Origin: CAVRTM01 sp963696105
Lineage (GTDB): Bacteria > Actinomycetota > Actinomycetes > Actinomycetales > Dermatophilaceae
Length of the DNA: 64,000 nucleotides
Direction: 5' to 3'
Assembly: GCA_963696105.1 (NCBI GenBank)
Contig: CAVOIP010000003.1
Span: 62,001 to 126,000, forward strand
Part shown: positions 44,187 to 54,200 of the stretch, piece after piece
Layout of the letters: each line of letters opens with the position of its first letter
Numbering within the stretch: position 1 is the stretch's first letter
Position numbers and translations under genes: made by a program
Notes under the pieces: generated by a model
What the model was told of the DNA's origin: nothing
The model's input: the letters and a program-made list of their open reading frames with translations, nothing else
The model's database searches: none

Positions 44187-45056
44187 GTGGCTGCGAACGA
44201 TGTGCCCGGTCCGTACGCCGGACGGCCGAGCGGGGGCGCCACTGGCACGGTCCGTCTGGACCGCCTGCACAACACGGGCCTCGTTGCGGTGTCGGGCCCT
44301 CTGGAGGACGTTGCCGAGGTGGCGCACCGGGCCCTGCTGGACAACCTGGCCGACGACGTGACTGCCGTGGTCTGCGACCTGTCCCGGGCGACAGGGCCAC
44401 CCGACTCCGAGTCGACGGCCCTGCTGGCGTCCGTCGGGTCGGAGGTGCGCCAGTGGCCCGGTACCCCGATCGGGATGGTCTGTCCGACCGTGCGGCTGCG
44501 GGACGGGATCGCGCGGCACCCTGACAGCCGCTATCTCGTCATCGCCGAGCGGCGCCGGCAGGTCCTGGCTCGCCTCGCGCGCCGGCCTCGCGCGACCGTC
44601 GTCCAGGCGTCTCTGCCTCCGGTGGCCCGGTCGGCGCGCGCGGCGCGTGACCTCGTGGCCCGGACGTTGCTGGACTGGGGGTGCGGCCCCCAGATCGGTG
44701 GGGCGACGCTCGTGGTGAGCGAGCTGGTGACCCACGCCATGCTGTACGCCGACAGCGACCTCCTCGTGACGGTCGCGCGTTGCGGCCCGCAGCTACGGAT
44801 CTCGGTGCGCGACGCCAACCGCACCAACATCCAGCTGATGGGGGTGGAGTCGGCGCGCATCAGCCATCGCGGTCTGCTGCTCGTCGCGGCCGTGGCGGAG
44901 TCCTGGGGGGTCCTGCCGACCAGCGATGGGGGCAAGGTGGTGTGGGCCGTGCTGGCCGCCAACCCTCGGTCGACCCACACGTCCGGCTCGGCGAGCGGCC
45001 GAGCGGCGGGCGCAGCCCGGCCGCCGCGACTGAGCAGACCTGACGCGGGCCGATGA
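44187..45056 (+). CDS. STAS-like plus HATPase (RsbW-like) regulatory protein
   Basis: This 289-residue protein has an N-terminal STAS-like domain (about 20-125) and a C-terminal GHKL/RsbW-type ATPase domain (about 145-255), the layout of anti-sigma-factor circuits fused in one chain. The ATPase N-box reads SELVTHAM, with His where Asn normally binds Mg, and the G2-like loop is HRGLLLVAAVAESWG. It may thus bind rather than hydrolyse ATP. The start is GTG at 44187 with GGAAGGG upstream. The C-terminal 30 residues are Ala/Ser/Arg-rich. It lies 105 bp after the ANTAR gene; the sigma factor it might control is not nearby. Confidence 0.78.
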   Translation: MAANDVPGPYAGRPSGGATGTVRLDRLHNTGLVAVSGPLEDVAEVAHRALLDNLADDVTAVVCDLSRATGPPDSESTALLASVGSEVRQWPGTPIGMVCPTVRLRDGIARHPDSRYLVIAERRRQVLARLARRPRATVVQASLPPVARSARAARDLVARTLLDWGCGPQIGGATLVVSELVTHAMLYADSDLLVTVARCGPQLRISVRDANRTNIQLMGVESARISHRGLLLVAAVAESWGVLPTSDGGKVVWAVLAANPRSTHTSGSASGRAAGAARPPRLSRPDAGR

Positions 45057-45096
45057 CGACCGGGCAGGCGGGGCAGTGCCGATAGAGGGGGACACT

Positions 45097-45789
45097 GTGG
45101 CTGCACCGACCTCCTGTCAGCTCGTGCGAGTCGTCACCACCGCTGAGTGGCTGCACAGCGGCGCACCGCCGTCCGACCTGCTCAGCACTGCCGAACATCA
45201 GCGAGCACAACGGTTTCGGCGTGAGGAGGACCGCCGCGACTTCGTGGCAGCGCACCTGCTCGCCCGACAGGTCGTGGCCGAGCTGGTTGGAGCGGACGTC
45301 GCGGCGGTCTCGCTGACGCAGTCCTGCGCGCTGTGCGGGGTCGTCGGCCACGGGGCGCCGAGGGTCACCGTCCCGGACCGGGTCACCGTCCCGGACCGCC
45401 GGCCGGTGTTCGTCAGCTGGTCCCACACGCCAGGGCGGGTCGGAGCCATCGCCGCGTTCGGCCCGGTCGGTCTGGATCTCGAACGCGCCGATGACCGTCA
45501 GGACGTCCAGGCGACCTTCGGCGTCGCCCTGTCGGCAGGAGAGGCGGCACTCGTGGATGCCGCGGCGGCGCCGGGAGTCGCCTTCCTGCACTGGTGGACG
45601 CGTAAGGAGGCGCTGGTGAAGGTCGGCGCGCTCGCGCTCGACGACTTCGCGACCACGGACCTGAGCGCCCACCCGGACCGGTGGGGGAAGTGGACGCTGT
45701 CGAGCTGGTACGACGCCGCGCTGGATGCAGTCGCCGCGACAGCCACGGCGGCACCGACCCAGGCACCGACCTGGGCGCCGACCATCTGA
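45097..45789 (+). CDS. 4'-phosphopantetheinyl transferase
   Basis: This protein of about 230 residues is a Sfp-type transferase that attaches phosphopantetheine to carrier-protein Ser residues. The magnesium-binding motif GLDLER and the catalytic WTRKEALVK are clear, and FVSWSHTPGRVGAIAAF precedes them. The GTG at 45097 has AGAGGGGG just upstream and is preferred to a GTG at 45076. An RVTVPDRVTVPDR duplication sits in the middle. It is convergent with the minus-strand NRPS cluster and likely primes its three carrier domains (one in the NRPS, two in the membrane synthetase), although it may also serve other pathways. Confidence 0.9.
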   Translation: MAAPTSCQLVRVVTTAEWLHSGAPPSDLLSTAEHQRAQRFRREEDRRDFVAAHLLARQVVAELVGADVAAVSLTQSCALCGVVGHGAPRVTVPDRVTVPDRRPVFVSWSHTPGRVGAIAAFGPVGLDLERADDRQDVQATFGVALSAGEAALVDAAAAPGVAFLHWWTRKEALVKVGALALDDFATTDLSAHPDRWGKWTLSSWYDAALDAVAATATAAPTQAPTWAPTI

Positions 45790-45898
45790 GGGGAGCGCGT
45801 GGGTGGCGTCCACGCCCGCCGACCGCGTTGGCTCGTGCCCTCACGTGAATGTTGAGCAACCTCTGTTGAGCGGCCCACACCTTCGAACCGCTCACTGC

Positions 45899-46984
45899 TC
45901 AGCCGTATCGACGCGTCTCGTGGAAGAAGTCGTCGACGACCTGGAGCTCACCGGCGCTGACGACCTCGTCGTACACGTACTTGCCCACGGCGAGGTCGAG
46001 GACCCCGAGGCCGAACGGCGAGAAGATGACCGTGCGGTCCGTCGGCACCGTCACCCGACCGGACATCACGTCGGCCAACGTTCCGAGCAGGAAATGCCGG
46101 TTACCGGTGAGCTGTTCGGCCAGGTGCGGAGAGGTATCGGCCTTCAGGCAGTGCTCGACGTCATCGACGACGTTGGTCGACCCCAGCAGGATCTCGGGGG
46201 CGAGGTCACGCAGCGACACGTGCAACACCAGGGGGTGGTGCTCGAACCACGACGGGTCGCTGATGTGTGGCCGGCCGGCGACCGTCGCGAAGACAACCAG
46301 GTCGCTGGAACGGATCAGCTGCTCTGCGCTGTCGTGCGTGGTGATCCGGCTGGCGATGTCCGACTGCTCGAGGAACCCGCGGAAGCCGGCCGCGCTCTGG
46401 GAGGAGAGGTCGTGCACGCCGATCTCGTCGAACGACCAGCCGGTGCCGAGAAGGAAAGTCTGGATGTAGCGGGCGATCAGCCCGACACCGATGAAGCCGA
46501 CACGGGTCGGACGCCGCCGGCCCCGGCTGAGCCAGTCGGCCGCCAGTGCCGCGGACGCAGCGGTCCTCGTGGCGCTGATGATCGAGCCTTCCAGACAGGC
46601 GAAGGGATAGCCGGTGTCATGGTCGTTGAGAATCAGCACGGCGGAGGCCCTCGGGACGCCGATCTCCACGTTCTCCGGGAAGCTGGAGATCCACTTCAGG
46701 CCGTCGACCCGCGCAGCACCACCGATGGACGCGGGCAGCGCGATGATCCGCGACGACGGACGGTCCGGGAAGCGCAGGAAGTACGACGGCGGGTTCACCG
46801 AGCCGCCGGCGCCGTGAACCCGGTACGTCTCCTCGACCAGCTCGACGACCTTCTTCTCCTTGCCCTGCAACGCGTGCTTGACCTGGCCCCCGGAGATGAC
46901 CGCGAACGGGGGCACGCCGACCTGCGCAGGTACGGCGTCGTTCGAGATGGCGGAATCGGTTGTCCCGGAGCGGAGCTGGCTCAT
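45899..46984 (-). CDS. sbnB: 2,3-diaminopropionate biosynthesis protein SbnB-like (ornithine cyclodeaminase family)
   Basis: This 361-residue protein belongs to the ornithine cyclodeaminase/mu-crystallin fold and most resembles SbnB. In staphyloferrin B biosynthesis SbnB performs an NAD-dependent oxidative hydrolysis of the SbnA product to L-Dap and 2-oxoglutarate. The NAD-binding motif VGFIGVGLIARYIQTF and the upstream GLKWISSFPENVE segment are present. It starts with ATG at 46984, overlapping the dioxygenase stop (ATGA). It is the last gene of the minus-strand NRPS operon and needs the SbnA-like protein encoded at 54360-55385. Confidence 0.87.
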   Translation of the reverse strand: MSQLRSGTTDSAISNDAVPAQVGVPPFAVISGGQVKHALQGKEKKVVELVEETYRVHGAGGSVNPPSYFLRFPDRPSSRIIALPASIGGAARVDGLKWISSFPENVEIGVPRASAVLILNDHDTGYPFACLEGSIISATRTAASAALAADWLSRGRRRPTRVGFIGVGLIARYIQTFLLGTGWSFDEIGVHDLSSQSAAGFRGFLEQSDIASRITTHDSAEQLIRSSDLVVFATVAGRPHISDPSWFEHHPLVLHVSLRDLAPEILLGSTNVVDDVEHCLKADTSPHLAEQLTGNRHFLLGTLADVMSGRVTVPTDRTVIFSPFGLGVLDLAVGKYVYDEVVSAGELQVVDDFFHETRRYG

Positions 46985-47985
46985 CTCCCGACCACCTCGA
47001 CGGTTGGTGAGCAGTCGGCGAGCTGCACCGGGTCGGCCATCGCGACGAGCACCTCGCGCGGCCCCTCGTACGCCTCGCGGCTGTGCGCGCTGCGGATGTT
47101 GTCCACCATCATCAGGTCGCCTGCCTGCCATGGCTCCCGTGCCGTGTTGGCCTGGTACACCTCGTTGAGCAGCTGGACGACGTCCTCGCCGATCGGGTCG
47201 CCACCGCCGAAGCGGGTGTTGAACGGCAGTCCATCCTCGCCGTAGACGTCGACGAGGTACTCCCGCACCTCCGCGGCGATGGTCCACTCGTTGAGGAACG
47301 CGACCTGGTTGAACCAGCAGCGCTGGCCGCCGACGGGGTGGCGCACCACCGCGCTGCGGCGCTGGCGGGTGCGCAGGGCCCCGTCGGGCTGCCACTCGAA
47401 GTCGATCGCGTTGGCGCGGCAGTAGCTCTCGACAGCGCCACGGTCATCGGTGCCGAATGCCTCCGCGAACGACGCGCCGATCTCGTCGTTGTAGGTGCGG
47501 GTGAGCATCCAGCCTTCGCGCTCGAAGCGCTGGACGAGCTCGGCGGGCAGCGCATCGAGCACGCTCCGGGCGTCCGCCACCGCGGTCGCGCCTCCGGAGG
47601 TCGGAGCGGTGAGGCAGGCGAACAGCATCAGGCCGGGGAACTCGAGGCGGTAGCTCAGCTCGTGGTGCATGCACATCGGCTGGGTCGCGGGCCACTTGGA
47701 CGAGGAGTACACGCCACCGGGATAGGCCTGCCGGGACGCGAACGCCTCCTTGTCAGCCATCAGCGTGGTGCCGAGGCGTTGGAAGACGGCAGCGGTGCCG
47801 TCGACGTCGAGCAGCCCGAGGCCGCGCACCAGGACCGAGCCGTGCTCGGCGACGACAGCGCGGAGAGCATCCCGGTGCTCGTCGACCCACGCGGACGCCT
47901 CGTTGACGGGCCCGACGTGCAGGATAGGCGGTCTGCCGGGTTGCAGGTCGACGTCCAGCAATGACGTCGAAGAAGAGAAGGACAT
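46981..47985 (-). CDS. TauD/TfdA family Fe(II)/2-oxoglutarate dioxygenase (SyrP-like)
   Basis: This 334-residue oxygenase has the iron-binding H107-x-E109 pair (MHHELSY) and the distal His in SAHSREAYEGPRE, with the Arg that binds 2-oxoglutarate close by. It resembles SyrP/TauD-type enzymes that hydroxylate amino acids, often while bound to a carrier protein. It lies between the NRPS and SbnB genes and shares short spacers with both; AAAGGAA precedes its ATG. It probably hydroxylates Dap, another building block or the product. The position of oxidation cannot be told. Confidence 0.87.
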   Translation of the reverse strand: MSFSSSTSLLDVDLQPGRPPILHVGPVNEASAWVDEHRDALRAVVAEHGSVLVRGLGLLDVDGTAAVFQRLGTTLMADKEAFASRQAYPGGVYSSSKWPATQPMCMHHELSYRLEFPGLMLFACLTAPTSGGATAVADARSVLDALPAELVQRFEREGWMLTRTYNDEIGASFAEAFGTDDRGAVESYCRANAIDFEWQPDGALRTRQRRSAVVRHPVGGQRCWFNQVAFLNEWTIAAEVREYLVDVYGEDGLPFNTRFGGGDPIGEDVVQLLNEVYQANTAREPWQAGDLMMVDNIRSAHSREAYEGPREVLVAMADPVQLADCSPTVEVVGR

Positions 47986-47996
47986 GACGGTTCCTT

Positions 47997-50900
47997 TCAG
48001 TGTTCGACTCGTGAGGGACGGAGCAGCCCGGCTGCATGCAGGACCGCGTGCGCTGCTCCGGTCGGTCGCGTGCGCAGGAAGTAGTGACCGCCGTCGGCGA
48101 GCTCGTGCAGGTCGACGCGCTCGGCAAGGTGCTGCCAGTCACGATGGCGGCTCGGATATCCCGCCGTACTGGGGTCGTCGGCTGCCACCACCACGGTGAC
48201 CGGCACGGACAGCCGCGTGGTCGGGGGTGCCTCCAGCGCGTCGGCGAGGTAGTGGTGCGCGGACACGCAGTCGTGCCGGTACGCGGCGCCGGCATGGTCG
48301 GCGCGGTCCGCATCGAGCGTCCCGAGCCCGGTGTAGCCACCGTCGTGGGTGAGGAACGCAGCGATCTCGGCGTTGCTCTGCCCGGACAGCGCCGCGATGG
48401 CGGCACGCCGGTCGTCCGGCGTCCCGGGCAGCTGCGCCCCGAGCAGCACGTGCTGCACGTCCACCCCACGCTCCGTCAGCCGTCTCGCCGTCTCCATGGC
48501 GAACGCAGCACCTGAGGAGTGGCCCCAGAGCAGGACCCGCGTCAGCCCGCGCCCGGCGACCTCGTCGGCCACCTGCCCGACGACGTGGGCCATCGGCGCG
48601 AACGGCTCGCTCCGGGCAGCCACGTCGTGGCCCGGCAGCTCGACGGCGAAGACCGCCAGGCCGCTGCCCCGCAGCGCCCCCGCCAGCGGTTGGAAGTTCA
48701 CCGCGTTGCCGCCGGCATAGGGAAAGCAGACCAGCGCACCGACCTGCCCCTCGGACGGCTCAACCAGGCACTGCAGCAGACCTGGACGCCGTTCGGTGCG
48801 GCCATCGAGCACGTCGGCCAGGTCGGCCAGGACCGGGTTGCGCGTGACGTCCTTCAGGGACACCGCGCGGTCCAGGGCGATCGCCAGCTTCACCGCGCCC
48901 AGCGACGTGCCACCACGGTCGAAGAAGTGGTCCAGCCGTCCGATCTGGTCCTGCGGGATGCCGAGCACGCCGGCCCACGCCGCGGCCATCCGCCGCTCGG
49001 TCGGCGTCGCCGGGGCGAAGTAGTCGTCCTCGACGGCCTCGAGCTCCCCGGCGAGGGCCGACAGCGCCTTGCGGTCGATCTTGCCGTTGGCGGTGAGCGG
49101 CAGGCTCTCGCGCCAGTGGATGACCGACGGGACCATGTACGCCGGAAGCGAGGCGCCGAGCCGGTCCCGCAGGGCCGTCACCTCGAGCTGTCGTGGACCG
49201 GCGTAGAAGCCCACCAGGTGCTTGCTCTGGGCCGCCTCCGCCACGACCACCGCCCCGTCGCGCACACCGGGCACGCGCAGCAGGGTGTTCTCGATCTCGC
49301 CGATCTCGATGCGGAAACCGGAGATCTTGACCTGCGTGTCCCGTCGGCCGAGGAACTCCAGCTTGCCGTCCGGCAGCCAGCGCCCGTGGTCGCCGCTGCG
49401 GTAGAGCCGCTCGCCCTCGCGGTGCGGGTCGGGCAGGAAGGCCAGGCTGGTGCGCTCGGGGTCGTTCACGTAGCCCCGGCCGACACAGACCCCGGAGAAG
49501 ACGATCTCACCCGGCGCGCCGAGCGGCACCGGCTGCAGGTGCTCGTCGACGACATACACGCGCACGTTGGCGACCGGAGGGCCGAGCGGGACCCGGTCGC
49601 CGTCAGGTGCGCGGTCCATGACCTCGTGGTTGGTGTCGTCCGAGGTCTCGGTCAACCCGTACGCGTTGACCAGCCGGCTGCTTGGCACGGCGGCGAACCA
49701 CCGCTGCGTGAGCTCCTGCTTCAGGGCCTCGCCGGTGACCGACACGCACCGCAGATGCGGCAGCCCCCGGGGGTGCTGCTCGAGGTAGGTCACCACGGCT
49801 TCGAGGTACGACGGCACGACCTGCAGCACGGCGACCCGGCTCTCGACGACCTTGTCCACGAACCGCTCGACGTCCAGGACCACCTCCTGCTCGATCAGCA
49901 GGGTGCGGCCGCCGACGACGAGCCCGGACACGAGCTGCCACAACGAGATGTCGAAGCACTGGGGGGCGATCTGGGCGACCACCTGACCCTCGGTGATGTG
50001 CAGGTCGTCGATCTTGGCGTACAGGTGGTTGAGCAGGCCCGCGTGCTCGCACATGGCTCCCTTGGGTTCACCCGTCGAGCCGGAGGTGAAGTAGATGTAG
50101 GCGAGCTGGCCGGGGGAGACGGGGACCCCGAGGTCCGTCGCGGCAGCCTCCTGCTGGTCCTCCTCGTACGCCGCGTCGACCAGCAGCGCCTGCACGTCCG
50201 GCAGGGCGTCGAGGGCCTTGTCCAGCGTCGTGGTGCTGCCGAACTCCGTGACCACAAGGGTGCATCCGGCGCGGGAGAGCGTGGTTGCGATGCGGTCCGC
50301 CGGGAAGTGTGGCTCGATCGGGAGGTAGGCGCCACCGGCCTTGAACACCGCGAGGACCGCGGCCATCCAGTCCAGGTTGCGCTCCGTGACGACCGCCACG
50401 ACTCCCTCATGGTCCAGTCCCCGCGCCAGCAGGGCACGCGCCAGCCGGTTCGCGCGGCTGTTGAGCTCCCGGTAGGTCCACTGGCGGTCGCCGTGCACAG
50501 CCGCGACGGTGTCGGGGTGCTGCCGCACCTGCTCCTCGAACAGCTCGTGGAAGCGTCGGTCCGGCAGGTCGCGGTGGCGCCCGGCGAGCCCCTCCAGCTG
50601 CTGGTGGACCTCCCCGGCCGAGAGCAGGCTCTGCCGGCCGTGCTCGGCGTCGGGGTCGGCGGCGAGCAGCGCGAGGGCGGCGAGGTGGTAGCCCGCGATG
50701 CGCGCGGCACAGTCGCCGTCGAGCACGTCGGTGCGGTGACGCAGCCGCATCACCAGGCGCCCTCCGTGGTGGGCGAACCCGACCCGCAGGACCGTGTCGG
50801 GGGCGAGGTCGCCACCGTCGCCGTGGGGGTCGAACACGGTCTCGAAGGACGGCCCGGGCAGAGCGAGCTCACGCCGCAGGTCGTCCACCGGAAAGTCCTG

Positions 50901-51269
50901 GTGCCGCAGCAGCTGCGACTCGGCCCGGTGAGATGCGAGAAGCAGAGCGCGCCACGTGCCTGGCTCGACCGACAGCGGGCACGGCAGCGGTGAAGCGGTC
51001 TCTGTGGCAACGTAACCCGTCGTCACCTCACCGTCTCCGGACAGCGCGGCAACGACCTTGGCATGCGCGGTGAGCAGCACCGAGCTGAGCGGCACGGCCA
51101 GAGTGCTCGCGAGCCGGTGCAGGGCCGCGGTCAGGTCGTCGGGCACGACCGCCTCGAGCGTGGCCACGCCGGCAACCGGCTCGAGAGTCCACCGGGGAAC
51201 CGTCGTCACGCCTCCGGCGGCGAGCACACCGCGCCAGTACTCCCGTCCGGCATCTGCTGACATCGGCAT
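47997..51269 (-). CDS. NRPS: truncated condensation - adenylation - carrier - thioesterase
   Basis: This 1090-residue NRPS starts with only the C-terminal half of a condensation domain (about 1-225) and lacks the HHxxxDG catalytic motif. An adenylation domain (about 240-745) follows with motifs YFTSGSTGEPKG, AYGLTETSDD, YRSGDHGR and NGKIDRKAL. A carrier domain has phosphopantetheine Ser near 789 (FDRGGTSL), and a type I-like thioesterase has GHSSG near 918. Aligned to the GrsA positions, the substrate code reads D-I-W-Q-S-T-A-D-D-K; the acidic D330/D331 pair would suit a basic side chain such as Dap, which is inference. The ATG overlaps the upstream stop (TGATG). Confidence 0.92.
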   Translation of the reverse strand: MPMSADAGREYWRGVLAAGGVTTVPRWTLEPVAGVATLEAVVPDDLTAALHRLASTLAVPLSSVLLTAHAKVVAALSGDGEVTTGYVATETASPLPCPLSVEPGTWRALLLASHRAESQLLRHQDFPVDDLRRELALPGPSFETVFDPHGDGGDLAPDTVLRVGFAHHGGRLVMRLRHRTDVLDGDCAARIAGYHLAALALLAADPDAEHGRQSLLSAGEVHQQLEGLAGRHRDLPDRRFHELFEEQVRQHPDTVAAVHGDRQWTYRELNSRANRLARALLARGLDHEGVVAVVTERNLDWMAAVLAVFKAGGAYLPIEPHFPADRIATTLSRAGCTLVVTEFGSTTTLDKALDALPDVQALLVDAAYEEDQQEAAATDLGVPVSPGQLAYIYFTSGSTGEPKGAMCEHAGLLNHLYAKIDDLHITEGQVVAQIAPQCFDISLWQLVSGLVVGGRTLLIEQEVVLDVERFVDKVVESRVAVLQVVPSYLEAVVTYLEQHPRGLPHLRCVSVTGEALKQELTQRWFAAVPSSRLVNAYGLTETSDDTNHEVMDRAPDGDRVPLGPPVANVRVYVVDEHLQPVPLGAPGEIVFSGVCVGRGYVNDPERTSLAFLPDPHREGERLYRSGDHGRWLPDGKLEFLGRRDTQVKISGFRIEIGEIENTLLRVPGVRDGAVVVAEAAQSKHLVGFYAGPRQLEVTALRDRLGASLPAYMVPSVIHWRESLPLTANGKIDRKALSALAGELEAVEDDYFAPATPTERRMAAAWAGVLGIPQDQIGRLDHFFDRGGTSLGAVKLAIALDRAVSLKDVTRNPVLADLADVLDGRTERRPGLLQCLVEPSEGQVGALVCFPYAGGNAVNFQPLAGALRGSGLAVFAVELPGHDVAARSEPFAPMAHVVGQVADEVAGRGLTRVLLWGHSSGAAFAMETARRLTERGVDVQHVLLGAQLPGTPDDRRAAIAALSGQSNAEIAAFLTHDGGYTGLGTLDADRADHAGAAYRHDCVSAHHYLADALEAPPTTRLSVPVTVVVAADDPSTAGYPSRHRDWQHLAERVDLHELADGGHYFLRTRPTGAAHAVLHAAGLLRPSRVEH

Positions 51270-54200
51270 CAACGCTTTCCTCCCTGGGTCGTCCCCACCA
51301 GTCGGCGCGCCCTGGCAAGGTGCCGCGCCGATGCCGCTTTGCCGCTGTCACCAGGGCTGCTGTCGCCAGGGTCACCGTCGCCAGAACCGCTGTCAGCAGA
51401 ACCGCGGTCCCCAGGACCGCTGTCGTCAGAGGCGCTCTCACCACGGCCGTGGTCATTGCGCGTGACCTGCAGGTGCCCGGCGAGCTCCGGCATCTCGCGC
51501 GCCGGGTTGCCGCCCCAGTGCGCCCCTGCAGGGACGTCCTCACCCTTCATGAGGAAGGCGTCCGCAGCAAGGACCGACCCGTCGCCCATCGTCACGCCGT
51601 AGTGCACGAGGGCTCCGACGCCGATCGTGCAGTCGGTTCCGACGGTGCTGCGGTCGGACTTGAAGACCCCGTCCTCCTGGGAGTGGGTCTGGATGATGCT
51701 GCCGGCGTTCAGCGTGCAGAAATCCCCGATGGCGACGAGAGTCCGCTCCGGCTGGTTGCACCCGTCGTCGAACACCCGCTTGCCGATGCGCACGCCGAGC
51801 AAACGTGAGACGACGTTCTTGTACGGCGTGCCGACCAACATGCGGTCGAAGGCCGGGATGACCAGCTTCCAGAAGCGCTCGTGCCACCAGAAGTAGGGGT
51901 CGTAGATGGAACAGTACTGCGGAGTCAGCCGACGGAAGCGGGCGACGGCCCGCTCGACGAAGATGAAGTAGCCCATCGTGAACACCGTGCCGGCGAGGAC
52001 GTCCGCGGCGACTGCCACGGCACCAAGCTGCCGGTAGACGTCTGCAGCCGCCAGAGTCAGCACCGTCATACCGAAGAAGTGGAACCACCGCACGAGCAGG
52101 GCGAGCGCCATCGATCGCAGGTTGTAACGGTTCTTGGACCTCAGTCGGCGGTGCAGCTCACCGCGGGACCTGAGCCCGCGGCTGCTGTCGCGCTGCACCG
52201 TGCGCGGGATCTCAAAGCTGGGAGATCCCAGCAGCCCGACGTTCTCCCGGACCGGACCGTCGATGGGAACCATGACCTTCGTGGCCAGCAGGACGTTGGA
52301 GCCAGTCCTGCTCTGGGCGGGGAAGGCGATGTGGTTACCCAGGAAGCTGTGCGCTCCGATCGTGGTGGGTGAGATTCGGAAGGACGTGCTGGAGAAGTCA
52401 GCGTTGATGATGGACAACCCGTCCGCCACCATGGTGCCGCTGCCGATGGTGACGGCGAACGGGTTCTCATGGGCCACCATGGTGCCGAAGTTGGAACCTG
52501 TCTGCTGGATGGGGCGGTGCATCCGATAGCCCAGAAAGCGCAGGTAACCGACGATGTAGGAGCTGTCGCCGAAGAGGTAAGTGAAGAACTTGGAGTTGCT
52601 GAGCCGGGCACTGAGCCGGTGCACCGAGTACGGGAAGCCATAGAGGCGGTAGACCTTCTCGGGCTTCACCGCCAGGGCCAGCAGGCGCGGGAGCGTACCG
52701 ATAGTGACCAGACCTACCAGAACCCCGCCGAAGAAGATCACCGCCGACGCGAGCAGGGCGTCGCGGTAGAACGACCAACTGGCGACAGCCAGCGTGCGGG
52801 AGTCCATGATCTGGCCCAGGCTCGGCACCGCGGCGAGCAGCCAGACGATGCCGCCGAAACCGAGCGGCAGCCACAGCAGTAGCAGCGCAAGCACCTGCTG
52901 GGTGGGATAGTAGATCCTCCTCAGCCTGCCGAGGCGAGCCGCGCCGACGGTGGCGTAGTTCACGTCCGCATGCTGTGCGGGCGTGCCGTGCCACCGTTCG
53001 CCTTCGGGGACCGCTTGTCCGGGGTGCAGCGACGAGGAGTGCCCGAGCTGGGCGCCCCTCCCCATCCAGGTGTCGATGTCCAACACGGTCTTCTCCCCGA
53101 CGAACACGTCGCGGCCGAGCGTGACCGGGCCGGTGCGGATCACGCCTGCCTCGGCGCGGTAACCACTGATCAAGGCCTCTTTCCGGATGACGGTGTGGTC
53201 GCCGATGGTGAGCAGATCCGTGCACACCGGAACAGTCCTGGTGAGGATGACCACCCCGCGGCCGACACGGGCACCGAGTGCCCGTAGGTAGAGCGAGTAG
53301 AGCGGTGATCCGACCATCACCAAGACCAACGGGTTCGACCTCACAAGGGTCTTGACCACCCAGAACCGCAGGTAGGTCAAGGTCCAGACCGGAATGTCCC
53401 GCTGGCTCCACCGACCAATCAGCACCCATTTCGCCAGGACGGGCAGGATGCACATCGCGACGAGGGCGACGCCGCTGAACATGACCGCGCGCAGGTAGAT
53501 CCCGAGCGTCCCGGTGCCGCCCGACATGAAGGTGTAGCCCCACGAGAACAGCCAGGCGCCGAGATAGACGTAGCCGAGGAAGATGAGCAGCTGCAGGGCG
53601 CCGCAGAGCACGTAGCTGCGTGACGTCGACCGCGTCCCCACCGCCGTGGGTGGGGACCCCGAAGGCTCCGGTACGGGCGCCGTATGGTCCGTCGCGGGGC
53701 CCGCCTCGACCTCCGCGGGCGCCGACCCCGGTGCGGGCGCCGACCCCGGCTCGAGGGCCGTGGCGAGGCCCGCGATGGTGGGGTGCTGGTAGATGTCCTT
53801 CATCGACACCGGCGGCAGGTCGGGGCGCTTCCTGACCCGGGCGCAGAACTGCGCCATGACCATCGAGTCGGCACCGAGGTCCTCGAAGAAGTTGCTGTCG
53901 ACCGGCACGGACTCCACGTGCAGCACGTCGGCCAGGACCTCCTCCAGCATCCAGTCAAGCGCAGGCCGAGCCGGAGCCGGAGCCGCGGCCGGAGCGGAAG
54001 CAGGCGCCGTCTGCCTGAGGGCTGTGGCAAGGCCGGCGATGGTGGGGTGCTGGTAGATGTCCTTCATCGACACCGAGGGGAGCGCTGGGCGCCTCCTGAC
54101 CCGGGCGCAGAACTGCGCCATGACCATCGAGTCGGCACCGAGGTCTTCGAAGAAGTTGCTGTCGACCGGCACGGACTCCACGTGCAGGAGGCCGCCCAGC

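Noticed and set aside
45800..45816. Hairpin between the phosphopantetheinyl transferase and SbnB-like genes
   Set aside because: Only a 4-bp stem with a bulge can be drawn, too weak to call a terminator.
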